NCBI GenBank assembly: GCA_002717835.1
Contig: PBBV01000023.1
Span: 1-42,787 of the forward strand
Direction: 5' to 3'
Origin: Methanobacteriota archaeon
Lineage (GTDB): Archaea > Thermoplasmatota > Poseidoniia > Poseidoniales > Thalassarchaeaceae
DNA length: 42,787 bases
Within the stretch, counting starts at the first letter, position 1. Every line of letters starts with the position of its first letter. Below are positions 8,715-18,000 of the stretch, in pieces. A program made the position numbers and the translations under genes. Below the pieces are notes generated by a model. It was not told the origin of the DNA and searched no databases. It saw only the letters and a list, made by a program, of their open reading frames with translations.

Positions 8715-10124
8715 ATGAGAATAATCATCGGAGGGGCCGGCGAGGTCGGCCGCGGAGTGGCTTCTGCCCTAAGGCACGAGGGTAGGGACATCGTCCTTAT
8801 TGACAATGATCTAGATGCCATAAACGAATCACAATCCATTGATTGCCTTGTTATCAGTGGATCCGTTCTCTCAAGAAGAACATTGGTTAAGGCTGGGATA
8901 ACGGATGCTGAGATTGTGATAATGTGCACAAACTCAGATGAACTCAATTTGCTATCATGCGCGTTTGCAAAAAGAGTATTTAGCGAGGAAAACAAATCAT
9001 CTAATCGGAAAATAAGGACTGTAGCCAGGATATCGGATCGAAAACTTTTGGACCCCGAATACGGAGCTGGTCCACTCCCAAAGTGGTCTAAAGCAGATCA
9101 TATCGTTTGTGCCGGAGAAGAAATAGTAAGCAGACTTGCAAGTGGCTTAGTCGCTCCTGCGTTCGAAGAGGCACTCCCCGTCCATGAAGGGTCGTACATA
9201 CTTGTCGCGGAAGCAGGGGAAGGAAGCCCTCTGATTGGTAGTACTGTGAAGGAGGTTAGAGATACATTCTCTTCACTCCCGCCAATAGTCGCAATACAAA
9301 CAAACGGTCACGCTGCCAAACTGGATGTTCTGGATCAGGAGATAGTGCTCAACGATCGAGTTGCTTTTGCCATAACAAATCTCGATCAATTTAGGGTGGT
9401 ATCTTCAGCCCTTGGAATACCTTTGGACCCAATTCCAGAAAACCCAAGGACGCTAGTATTTGGGGCCACTGCATTCGGCTCAGAAGTAGCCTCCCACTAT
9501 CTATCGGAAGGAGCGGATGTTGTAGTTATAGAACCAGACTTAGATCTTGCAAATCAATTGGTCGGATCTAAAGTAGGATCCAGCAAGAGACTTGATGTGA
9601 TACATGGAGACCCTCAAGACGAAGAATTACTCAAGGAGATAGGCATAGAGGGCTTCGATGTTGCTGTGGCAAGCATGGATGATGATAACAGAAACATCGC
9701 TATGGCAATGCAGGCCTCAGACAAAGGAATCCCAAGATCAGGGCTCCTCCTCAAAGACATGGCCTTGATTGAGGCTGTGAAGAGAATCGGCCTTACTCGC
9801 CCGGTAAGTCAGAGGCAAATTACGATCACTTCGATACTAAGGGCTATCCATTTCGGCGATCTCGGAGACTTCAGCGTCCCCACATCCCTCAATGATATCG
9901 TGATTGTTTTGTTCCACATTGTGGAGGAACATCCTTTTGTCGATTCTACAGTTGCCAACGCTAGCAACAGGCTCAAAGGAACGATGCCGCTTATATTTAG
10001 GAAAAGCGAAGAAGGTGTACGAAGCATAGTTACCACTGCCGATACGATGATTGTGGAAGGAGACACTGTCGCTATGATCCTAAAACAAGAGTATCTTTCC
10101 CTCGCAGATGAGATCAACGGGTGA
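8715..10124 (+). CDS. trkA: Trk potassium-uptake NAD-binding protein TrkA (two RCK-like halves)
   Basis: MRIIIGGAGEVGRGVASALRHEGRDIVLIDND; second Rossmann half LVFGATAFGSEVASHYLSEGADVVVIEPD. Confidence 0.9.
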   Translation: MRIIIGGAGEVGRGVASALRHEGRDIVLIDNDLDAINESQSIDCLVISGSVLSRRTLVKAGITDAEIVIMCTNSDELNLLSCAFAKRVFSEENKSSNRKIRTVARISDRKLLDPEYGAGPLPKWSKADHIVCAGEEIVSRLASGLVAPAFEEALPVHEGSYILVAEAGEGSPLIGSTVKEVRDTFSSLPPIVAIQTNGHAAKLDVLDQEIVLNDRVAFAITNLDQFRVVSSALGIPLDPIPENPRTLVFGATAFGSEVASHYLSEGADVVVIEPDLDLANQLVGSKVGSSKRLDVIHGDPQDEELLKEIGIEGFDVAVASMDDDNRNIAMAMQASDKGIPRSGLLLKDMALIEAVKRIGLTRPVSQRQITITSILRAIHFGDLGDFSVPTSLNDIVIVLFHIVEEHPFVDSTVANASNRLKGTMPLIFRKSEEGVRSIVTTADTMIVEGDTVAMILKQEYLSLADEING

Positions 10125-10130
10125 TCGGTA

Positions 10131-11684
10131 ATGCACTATGATGTAGTTCGATACGTAGTCGGACAGACTCTTAGGATAATATCCGTCCCATTCATTCTAG
10201 CGGCTCTTGCATTGTCTTTGATGGGTCAGGAGTCATCATGGTACCTCCCAATCTCTTCATTTGCTGTGCCTGCTTTGATCGCCTTGGTGTTAGGAACACT
10301 CCTCTCCAGAGTGGACAAGGAGGAGATAGAAGAAAGAATCCGTGACAGAGAGGCATTTGCATCAGTGGGCCTTGGCTGGCTGGCCATCGTTCTAATCGGC
10401 ACACTTCCCTACTGGCTCGGGGGAGTATTTACGGGCCCCGGTTCGGACGGCTCGTTTTCGGATATTATTCACGGATTCGTCTACTCACTTTTCGAATCTA
10501 TGGCCGGCTTCACAACCACTGGTGCGACGGTGATCGAATCTTCCTCGAGCCCCCTGTGTGATGAATCCACATCCGATTGCCTTGCAAGCCTACCCAAGAT
10601 GATTCTACTGTACAGGTCTGCTACTCAGTGGCTCGGGGGGATGGGCGTCATAATGCTTGGTTTACTGATATTTTCGCGTACGGTCGGCGGTGGAAAGTCA
10701 CTTGCAAGAGCGGAACTTACCGGGCCTACGGTATCCCCAACGGGAATTACATTTCAATCGACAGCGAGGATTCTTTGGGCGGTTTTCGTCGCAATGACCC
10801 TCATAGAATTCGTCATGCTGATTTACCTCACAGACCTATCTTTGTTCGACTCCCTGAATATATCCATGACTACCATAGCAACTGGCGGCATGACTCCCAC
10901 TGATGCGGGTATCGGGGGTTATGATTCTGGAATGTTGGAGTTGATAATTATCTTCTTCATGTTCGTTTCAGGACTCAATTTTGCCGCTATATATCTCATC
11001 GTCATTAAGGCGCAGTTCTCCGAAATAAAGGATGAGGAGATGAGAAATTATTTCTTCATTTGGGTAACATCCATAGCACTTGCATCTGGATTCATGGCAT
11101 TGGCAGGATCATCATTCAGCGAATCTTTGAGAGATACTGCATTCACCCTCACAAGCATCATTACCAGCACAGGGTACAGTACTGCGGATTGGGGTTCATG
11201 GCAGCTGTTTCCGAAACTGATCCTACTAATTCTCATGGCCATCGGAGCCACTGCTGGATCAACTAGCGGTGGTCTGAAGGTGATGCGTGCGACCATGCTT
11301 CTCAAAATAGCAAGACGTGAGATTATGACGATTGTTCAACCAAAACGCGTGGTTCCAATTAGGGTTAACGGGGAGGTGGTAGACGAACGCAGGGTCAGCC
11401 TTGCTATTGGGATGATATGCGCTTGGATACTTCTGTGCGCCATTTCCATATTGATACTATCTCTGGTAGAGAGAAGCATAGATTTGGAATCAGCCGTTTC
11501 GGTAATATTCTCGATGCTTGGCAACACTGGACCCGCACTTGGTGCGTACGGACCCACTCATACCTACGCCTCAATGTCTGATCTTGGCTTGCTGGGTTCC
11601 TCTATACTCATGTGGCTTGGAAGGCTAGAAATTCTTACAGTCCTGATATTGTTCAACCCTCGCTTGTGGTCCAAGAGCAATTAA
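10131..11684 (+). CDS. trkH: Trk potassium transporter membrane subunit TrkH
   Basis: Selectivity-filter-like repeats AGFTTTGATV, TIATGGMTP, ITSTGYSTADW, MLGNTGPALG; ATQWLGGMGVI; ends LGRLEILTVLILFNPRLW. Confidence 0.94.
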   Translation: MHYDVVRYVVGQTLRIISVPFILAALALSLMGQESSWYLPISSFAVPALIALVLGTLLSRVDKEEIEERIRDREAFASVGLGWLAIVLIGTLPYWLGGVFTGPGSDGSFSDIIHGFVYSLFESMAGFTTTGATVIESSSSPLCDESTSDCLASLPKMILLYRSATQWLGGMGVIMLGLLIFSRTVGGGKSLARAELTGPTVSPTGITFQSTARILWAVFVAMTLIEFVMLIYLTDLSLFDSLNISMTTIATGGMTPTDAGIGGYDSGMLELIIIFFMFVSGLNFAAIYLIVIKAQFSEIKDEEMRNYFFIWVTSIALASGFMALAGSSFSESLRDTAFTLTSIITSTGYSTADWGSWQLFPKLILLILMAIGATAGSTSGGLKVMRATMLLKIARREIMTIVQPKRVVPIRVNGEVVDERRVSLAIGMICAWILLCAISILILSLVERSIDLESAVSVIFSMLGNTGPALGAYGPTHTYASMSDLGLLGSSILMWLGRLEILTVLILFNPRLWSKSN

Positions 11685-11685
11685 T

Positions 11686-13173
11686 CTAGAAATCCATTAA
11701 AGAGGGTTGATCTGGAACTTCTACAGGCGACTCATGATTCTCTTCAAGAGGCATATCTGGAATTTCGAAGCTATCATTTATTCGATTATCAAACGCTTTC
11801 GTCATCCTCTTCCCCTCTTTGCTACTTGGGCGGACCCCATTTAGGGCCAGATGGTCTTCCACGGCCAGTCCCAAACGAATGCTAAGGTCAATTGAAGAGT
11901 CCTCAAAGCCTGACCTATCCTCCATTGCTGCTAGCATCATGGGCAGTAGATCTTCTCTGGATGATGCTTCACTCGTGTTAAATGCAAGTGCTAGCTGAGC
12001 GGCAATGTCGGTTTTCCTCCAAGTCTCCGACCCCCTTCTAAGGAAATCTGGATAATACAGCCTGGGCCGGGATGACCTGGCCCCAGCAGCTGCTACGCTA
12101 TGCGCTGCGAGGGCCATGGACCAGTAATATCCCCTGTGCGCAGTGCTAAGATATGTGGTCGCAAGAGCTCGATCCCCCATCACCATCCCTGCTGAGATAT
12201 GCTTCAACTCTTCTTCAAGTATCGATTGATTGTTCCATGATATCCATGCGAGGCATTCCCTTGGCTCTTTGTCTGAAGTTCTCAATGCTTGATAGACTTC
12301 TGATCCTGACCCTGCCATGTAAGCGTCAGTGAGAGATTGGAACACGTCCAATCCCACGTCTCTTCGCGATGTTGATGATATTCTCCGGACGGTCTGCACA
12401 TCCACATGCGAACCTTTCGATATTTTGGTGCAAGCCTGTAAATCCTTCAGTAGAGCACGCAGGTCCCCGGGATTTCCTCCAATCAATATCTGCAGAGCCT
12501 CAGGATCAATGTCTATGCCTTCTGCTGAAAGCACTCTCAGAGATATGCGCATCATGGATGAGGGGTCTACCCGCTTGAATCGAACGGATTCCGCAACGCG
12601 GTACATCCTGTCCCTGTTTGCCCGCCATGATGTCCTCCCCCATAGACGCATTTCATCGTTACAGGTCATCAACACTGGGTGCTTCGTGGTTTTGAGAAGG
12701 TGCATGACCTCGCCCTTACCCCCTCTGTCTCCGGATATCTTATTCGATCGATCTTCTGATTCTATCGACCGGGTGATCCTGCTCTCGCTCTCCACAGCGA
12801 ATCCCCCACTCAGGTGATCGACTTCGTCCAGGAGAATCAAAGTTCTACCTGACTGCTTATCTTCTCCGAAGGCCCTGAGAGATGTATTCTGGGAGCCTAT
12901 TGTCGCCGCCCTTCGAATCGCAGCAGCATTTCGTTCCTCGGAAGCATTCATTTCTATGACTGACCATCCATGGTCTGATGCAGCAGCCCTAGCGATAGTG
13001 GTTTTACCAGTTCCAGGAGGGCCAATTAGAAGCATTCCTCTCTTATCTGGAATTTGACCGTTAGACCACTTATTCAACCACGATCGAATTTTCGCTATGG
13101 CTTCTGAGTTGCCAACCATATCCTCGGTGGTGGCTGGGCGGTGACCCTCACTCCAGTCCTGCTCGCTCGCCAC
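11686..13173 (-). CDS. rfcL: Replication factor C large subunit
   Basis: GMLLIGPPGTGKTTIARAAA, LILLDEVDHLSGG, conserved archaeal RfcL C-terminal layout. ORF-track start 13206 is a GTG; in-frame GTG at 13173 (M-ASEQDWSEGHRP) is a plausible alternative. Confidence 0.88.
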   Translation of the reverse strand: MASEQDWSEGHRPATTEDMVGNSEAIAKIRSWLNKWSNGQIPDKRGMLLIGPPGTGKTTIARAAASDHGWSVIEMNASEERNAAAIRRAATIGSQNTSLRAFGEDKQSGRTLILLDEVDHLSGGFAVESESRITRSIESEDRSNKISGDRGGKGEVMHLLKTTKHPVLMTCNDEMRLWGRTSWRANRDRMYRVAESVRFKRVDPSSMMRISLRVLSAEGIDIDPEALQILIGGNPGDLRALLKDLQACTKISKGSHVDVQTVRRISSTSRRDVGLDVFQSLTDAYMAGSGSEVYQALRTSDKEPRECLAWISWNNQSILEEELKHISAGMVMGDRALATTYLSTAHRGYYWSMALAAHSVAAAGARSSRPRLYYPDFLRRGSETWRKTDIAAQLALAFNTSEASSREDLLPMMLAAMEDRSGFEDSSIDLSIRLGLAVEDHLALNGVRPSSKEGKRMTKAFDNRINDSFEIPDMPLEENHESPVEVPDQPSLMDF

Positions 13174-13212
13174 GTTAAGCCACAGCAGTAGAGGGGTGAT
13201 GAACACTCCTAA

Positions 13213-14928
13213 TCAAAAGTCAATGTTCGAACCCTGACTGAGCAGTACGGATTGTAGATCATCCTTGTTGCACCTCACTTGCTTACCATCATCCCTTCTT
13301 CTGAGGGTCACGGAGCCATCTTTTAGCGACTGATGGTCCACTGTGATAGCCCACGGTATGCCTGCCTCATCCGCTCTCGCATATCTTCTACCGATTGACT
13401 TCGAATTATCGTATTGTATCTTCAGACCCCGTGCCTTGGAAAGAATATCAGCGATGGTTTTCGCCATATCCCCCATCCCATCTTTGTCAAAGAGCGGCAG
13501 AACGACCGCATCGAATGGAGCAGTACTCTGTGGAAGCCTTAGAACCGAATAACGATTACCATCCTTTTCAATCTCTTCATAGGCATGATCGAGAATATGC
13601 CATATTATCCGGTCTATGCCGAATGCTGGTTCCACAACGTGTGGCGTGTACCATTCGCCGGTTACAACCCGATCTTCCGTTCTCCGCTCTGCCATGCCTT
13701 CTTCGATGGTTGTCTCTGTTCCGTCCTTCAGTCTGATTTTGAATGGCAATGATTCTGGCATCTTGTCTAATTCCCCTATGGCCTCGCTGATTTCTGAAGC
13801 TAGACTCTTGAACGCCGGACCAATCGCTGATTGAACTGGGAACCATTTGTCAACCCTGACTTTCTTTGGTTCGACGAATGCCCTCCAGGCTCTAAAGTCA
13901 CCTTTCCCCGTGTGAGTAGCATGTTGCTCAAGATCGTGACATGTGCGGTTGGCTATGCCAATACACTCTATCCACCCATGTTCACCATGCAATTCACAAT
14001 CCCAGCAGTCTGACGCGTAATGAGCCATCTCGTCCTGTCCGTGCTGTCTGAATCTCAACCGAGAGGGATCAACCCCGAGTGACCTCACCAATTCTAGAGT
14101 TCGGGCCATGAACCAAGCAACGGTGGGGTGGAGTATCAATCCTTTAGAAAGAGCAACCGACACGGACATCCTCGCCATCTGACCTGTCGAACTGGGAATC
14201 ATTTGAACAACTGTCGACCAATCACCGTCATCCCCTACGGGAGGCTCTTCCGGATCGAAGAAATATTCCAATTCAGCCATTGTGAATTCTCTGAGTCTTA
14301 TCATGCCCTGTCTAGGACTGATTTCATTTCTGTAGCCTTTACCTGTCTGAATCCCCCCGAAAGGAAGCTTCTGTCGGAAGTGACGATACAACATGGGGTA
14401 CTGCATGAACATGCCTTGAGCCGTCTCAGGCCTCAGATACGCAGTTCTTCCCCTGCTCATGGCGCCTACCGAGGTTTTGAACATCAGATTCATTGGAACG
14501 CATTCAGACCAGTCGACTCCGCCACAGCCTGGACAGGTAATACCGTCCTTTGCCAGGGATGAAGAAATCTCGACAGCGGATAGACCGTCAATATCGCCGA
14601 CGGAACCTTCCAAGAGGTGATCAGCCCGAAAAACGGACTCGCATGAATTGCAGGTTGTCATCAGATCGTTAAATTCGCCTACGTGACCGCTCGCTACAAG
14701 AACCTCTTCGGGCGTCAAAGTGGGCGATTCGATCTCAAGTATGTCTCCAAAAGAAGACCAATACTCAATCCATGAATCTATCACTCGTCTTCGAATAGAC
14801 GCCCCAAGCGGGCCATAGTCAACAAGCCCCGCGACTCCCCCGTATGTTTCGAAGGCAGGCGCAACGATGCCTCTTCTCCGCATGATGGAAGAAAGCCTCT
14901 CCATCCGACCCGAATCCGCCCTAGCCAT
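13213..14928 (-). CDS. glyS: Glycyl-tRNA synthetase (dimeric, class II)
   Basis: MARADSGRMERLSSIMRRRGIVAPAFETYGGVAGLVDYGPLGASIRRR; LRPETAQGMFMQYP; QTGKGYRNEISPRQGMIRLREFTMAELEYFFDPEE. The upstream ORF extension overlaps the divergent promoter region. Confidence 0.94.
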   Translation of the reverse strand: MARADSGRMERLSSIMRRRGIVAPAFETYGGVAGLVDYGPLGASIRRRVIDSWIEYWSSFGDILEIESPTLTPEEVLVASGHVGEFNDLMTTCNSCESVFRADHLLEGSVGDIDGLSAVEISSSLAKDGITCPGCGGVDWSECVPMNLMFKTSVGAMSRGRTAYLRPETAQGMFMQYPMLYRHFRQKLPFGGIQTGKGYRNEISPRQGMIRLREFTMAELEYFFDPEEPPVGDDGDWSTVVQMIPSSTGQMARMSVSVALSKGLILHPTVAWFMARTLELVRSLGVDPSRLRFRQHGQDEMAHYASDCWDCELHGEHGWIECIGIANRTCHDLEQHATHTGKGDFRAWRAFVEPKKVRVDKWFPVQSAIGPAFKSLASEISEAIGELDKMPESLPFKIRLKDGTETTIEEGMAERRTEDRVVTGEWYTPHVVEPAFGIDRIIWHILDHAYEEIEKDGNRYSVLRLPQSTAPFDAVVLPLFDKDGMGDMAKTIADILSKARGLKIQYDNSKSIGRRYARADEAGIPWAITVDHQSLKDGSVTLRRRDDGKQVRCNKDDLQSVLLSQGSNIDF

Positions 14929-15073
14929 ACAGCCCGCTCGGTCGAGACTAATATGAATCAAACCCGTTCCTTGCCGTCCAACAGAGCATATCATGACCAT
15001 TTGAAGAATACTCGGGAACGAAGTATTCATGTATCGACCGGTTTCGCTGGGACTAGATAGGTGCCGTTCGTAA

Positions 15074-18000
15074 ATGCCTAGTTTGGAATATGTGACTGAA
15101 TCCTCAGAGAGCGAAGAGCTCTTGGAGAGCCTGTGCCAGCCTGTAAGGGAGTGGTTCAAGGATCGCTTCCCTGATTTCACTGAGCCCCAGAAGATGGCCA
15201 TACCTCAGATAATGGGTGGAAACCACCTCTTGCTCTGTTCGCCAACAGGAAGCGGGAAGACCCTCACGGCGTTTCTAACGATAATTGATGATTTAGTCAG
15301 GAGATCTATGAATGGTAAACTCGAGGATGGCGTTTCATGTGTCTACATTTCGCCGATCAAGGCCCTTGCAAATGACATTCAAAAGAACCTCATAGGCCCA
15401 CTAAACGAAATCAGGGAATCATATCTTCCGAAGAGGTCCAAGGAAATCAGAGTGGGCCTTAGAACAGGTGATACTACTCAGAAAGAAAGAGACAAGATCC
15501 TCAGAAGTCCGCCTCACATACTAATCACCACGCCGGAGTCTCTTGCCCTCGGACTTGCATCCAAGAGATTCCGCCCGATATTATCCGGATTGAAGTGGAT
15601 GATAGTCGATGAAATGCACTCCCTCGTACCATCGAAGAGAGGTACGCACCTCGCATTAAGCCTCGCTCTGTTGGACAGGGTTATCCAAACCCCTGTTCAG
15701 AGAATAGGAATATCCGCAACAATGGAGCCTCTAAGCAAGGTCGCTGAGTTCCTAGTTGCGTCCGATGCAAGGGAGACGGAATCTGAGCCACAGACTATCA
15801 AAATAGCCAAAATATCTGGTGCAAGAAGACTCGATTTGGACATACTCCTGCCTACTCCGAGATTCTCATCCGTTCCCGTGAAAGAATTGCTGGATTACAA
15901 TGTCGACGTCATCAAGAATATGGTAGAGGCTCATACTACCACACTCGTATTCGTCAACACTCGTAGCATGACAGAGACTGTCGTCCAGAAGCTAAGACTG
16001 GCGGGACTCCAAGGAGTAGAGGGGCATCATGGGTCAATGGACAAATCGATTCGTTTGGATGTCGAACAGAGACTCAAGAATGGACATCTTCGTGCTGTAG
16101 TATCTTCTTCCAGCTTGGAGATGGGTATCGATATCGGGTCAGTAGACTGCGTTGTGCAGGTCGGATCCCCTGGATCCATTGCAACAGCCCTCCAACGCGT
16201 TGGTAGGGCCGGACATCAGGTTGGCGGGGTACCCAGGGCAAGATTCCTCCCAACATCATCTCATGACCTCCTTGAGATTACCGCGCTCCAGACGGGCATT
16301 CTACGGGGATCTATGGATCTGCTGAAATTCCCTGAGAATGCATTGGATGTTCTGGCCCAGTTCATGATAGGGCTTACGATAGTCTCTGAGTGGGACATAG
16401 ACGATGCCTACGAACTTGTGACTTCTTCTTGGCCATACAGGAATCTACCTTACGATGACTACATCGAGGTGCTGGACTTGCTGGGGGAAGAGCGCCGAAT
16501 GTGGATAGATTGGGAAGAGAACACCATAGGAAAAAGAGGCTACGCCCAGATGATTTACTACACCAACATCGGAACAATAGCTCCCGATAACAATTACCTC
16601 GTATTCTCCTCGGATGGCACGATGGTTGGACAGCTTTCAAGCTCGTTCGTCTCTAGTTTGAGAAGGGGGGATGTTTTTCTCCTAGGAGGCTCGACATATC
16701 GCGTATCGAGTATTATCGGGACACGTGTGAACGTTACCTCTGCCACAGGATACAGACCCACAATACCATCTTGGACCGGCGAAGCCAATAGCAGGTCAAT
16801 CGAACTGTCTCAAGAGGTTCTCGAACTACTTTCCAATGTCTCCGATGTGCAGAAGGTTTCCGGCGACCTGCCAGAATTCCTTCGGGAGAACTATGGCCTA
16901 GGTAAACAAGTTGCGGGAGCTCTAGCACAGTTCTTGGACGAACATGCAGCCACAACATTCCAAGTCCCGTCCAGGCGAACCATACTCATAGAGGAAATTC
17001 AGGGCCCCCTTCCTACATACGTGGTCACAACCTGTCGTGGTAGAGGGTTCAATCTCGCTTTGGGCTACATGTTCGCCGGAATGGCGGACCGTGAAGGAAT
17101 CCTTGTTCATGAGGTTTCATTTGATGAGAATGGATTCATGATAAAGCTAAGTCATGATTTGGAGGTTTCCGCGATAACCGACCTCTTCTCCTCGGATACG
17201 GCAGACGAGGTGCTCAGGAAGTACCTCCTCGACACACAGCTGTTTGCAAAGCGTTTCCGCGAGGTTTCGTCGAGGAGCATGTTAAATCCTCGGAGGATCG
17301 GAGCTGACGAGATCAGCCCAAAACAATTCCAACAGCGTGCAGAGCAGTTGCTGACACAGCACAAGCAGGCGGAGGACTCCGTGCTGATAAGGGAGGCTAT
17401 GAGGGAAATCACCCGTCATGATCTGGAACTTGAAGAGTTGAGGGAACTCATGTCCGGAAAAGGATCAGAGTCACTAAGCATAGTACATCGTCGAGTGAAA
17501 ATACCGTCCCCACTCGGCCTGACCCTATTCATGTCCGCTTTCGAGGACCTCCTATCTTTGAGGACTCGCGCCTATCTAATCAAGGACGTTGACCCAGAGA
17601 TTCTCCGTCGCCTTCTCGGTGCAAGGTCGCTAGCTACCGAACTTGATAGCGAGTCACTCGACACATATTACCAGTCCAAGGTGGAAGTTCCCTCTGACGC
17701 AGAGGGGCTCCTCAGGTTGATGGACATAGGAGGGGGGCTTGAAAGGGAGCTGACTCATCCCTTGTACAGCGAGAAACTATCCGGAATCAGCCTAGACACG
17801 ATCCGATCATGGGTTCACGAACTAGCTGAGGATGGTAGGATAACCAAAATACGATCAACAGGTAACAACCAGATAGACGGCAAGTGGTTCTCCCAGAGGA
17901 TGGCAGGAGTCCATGGCACTTTGGGAGTTCTGTCGGTTTCAGGCGCCTCAGAAATGGACGACCTCAGAGAACTCTACACGGGGGGGCTGTCCTTTGAGAT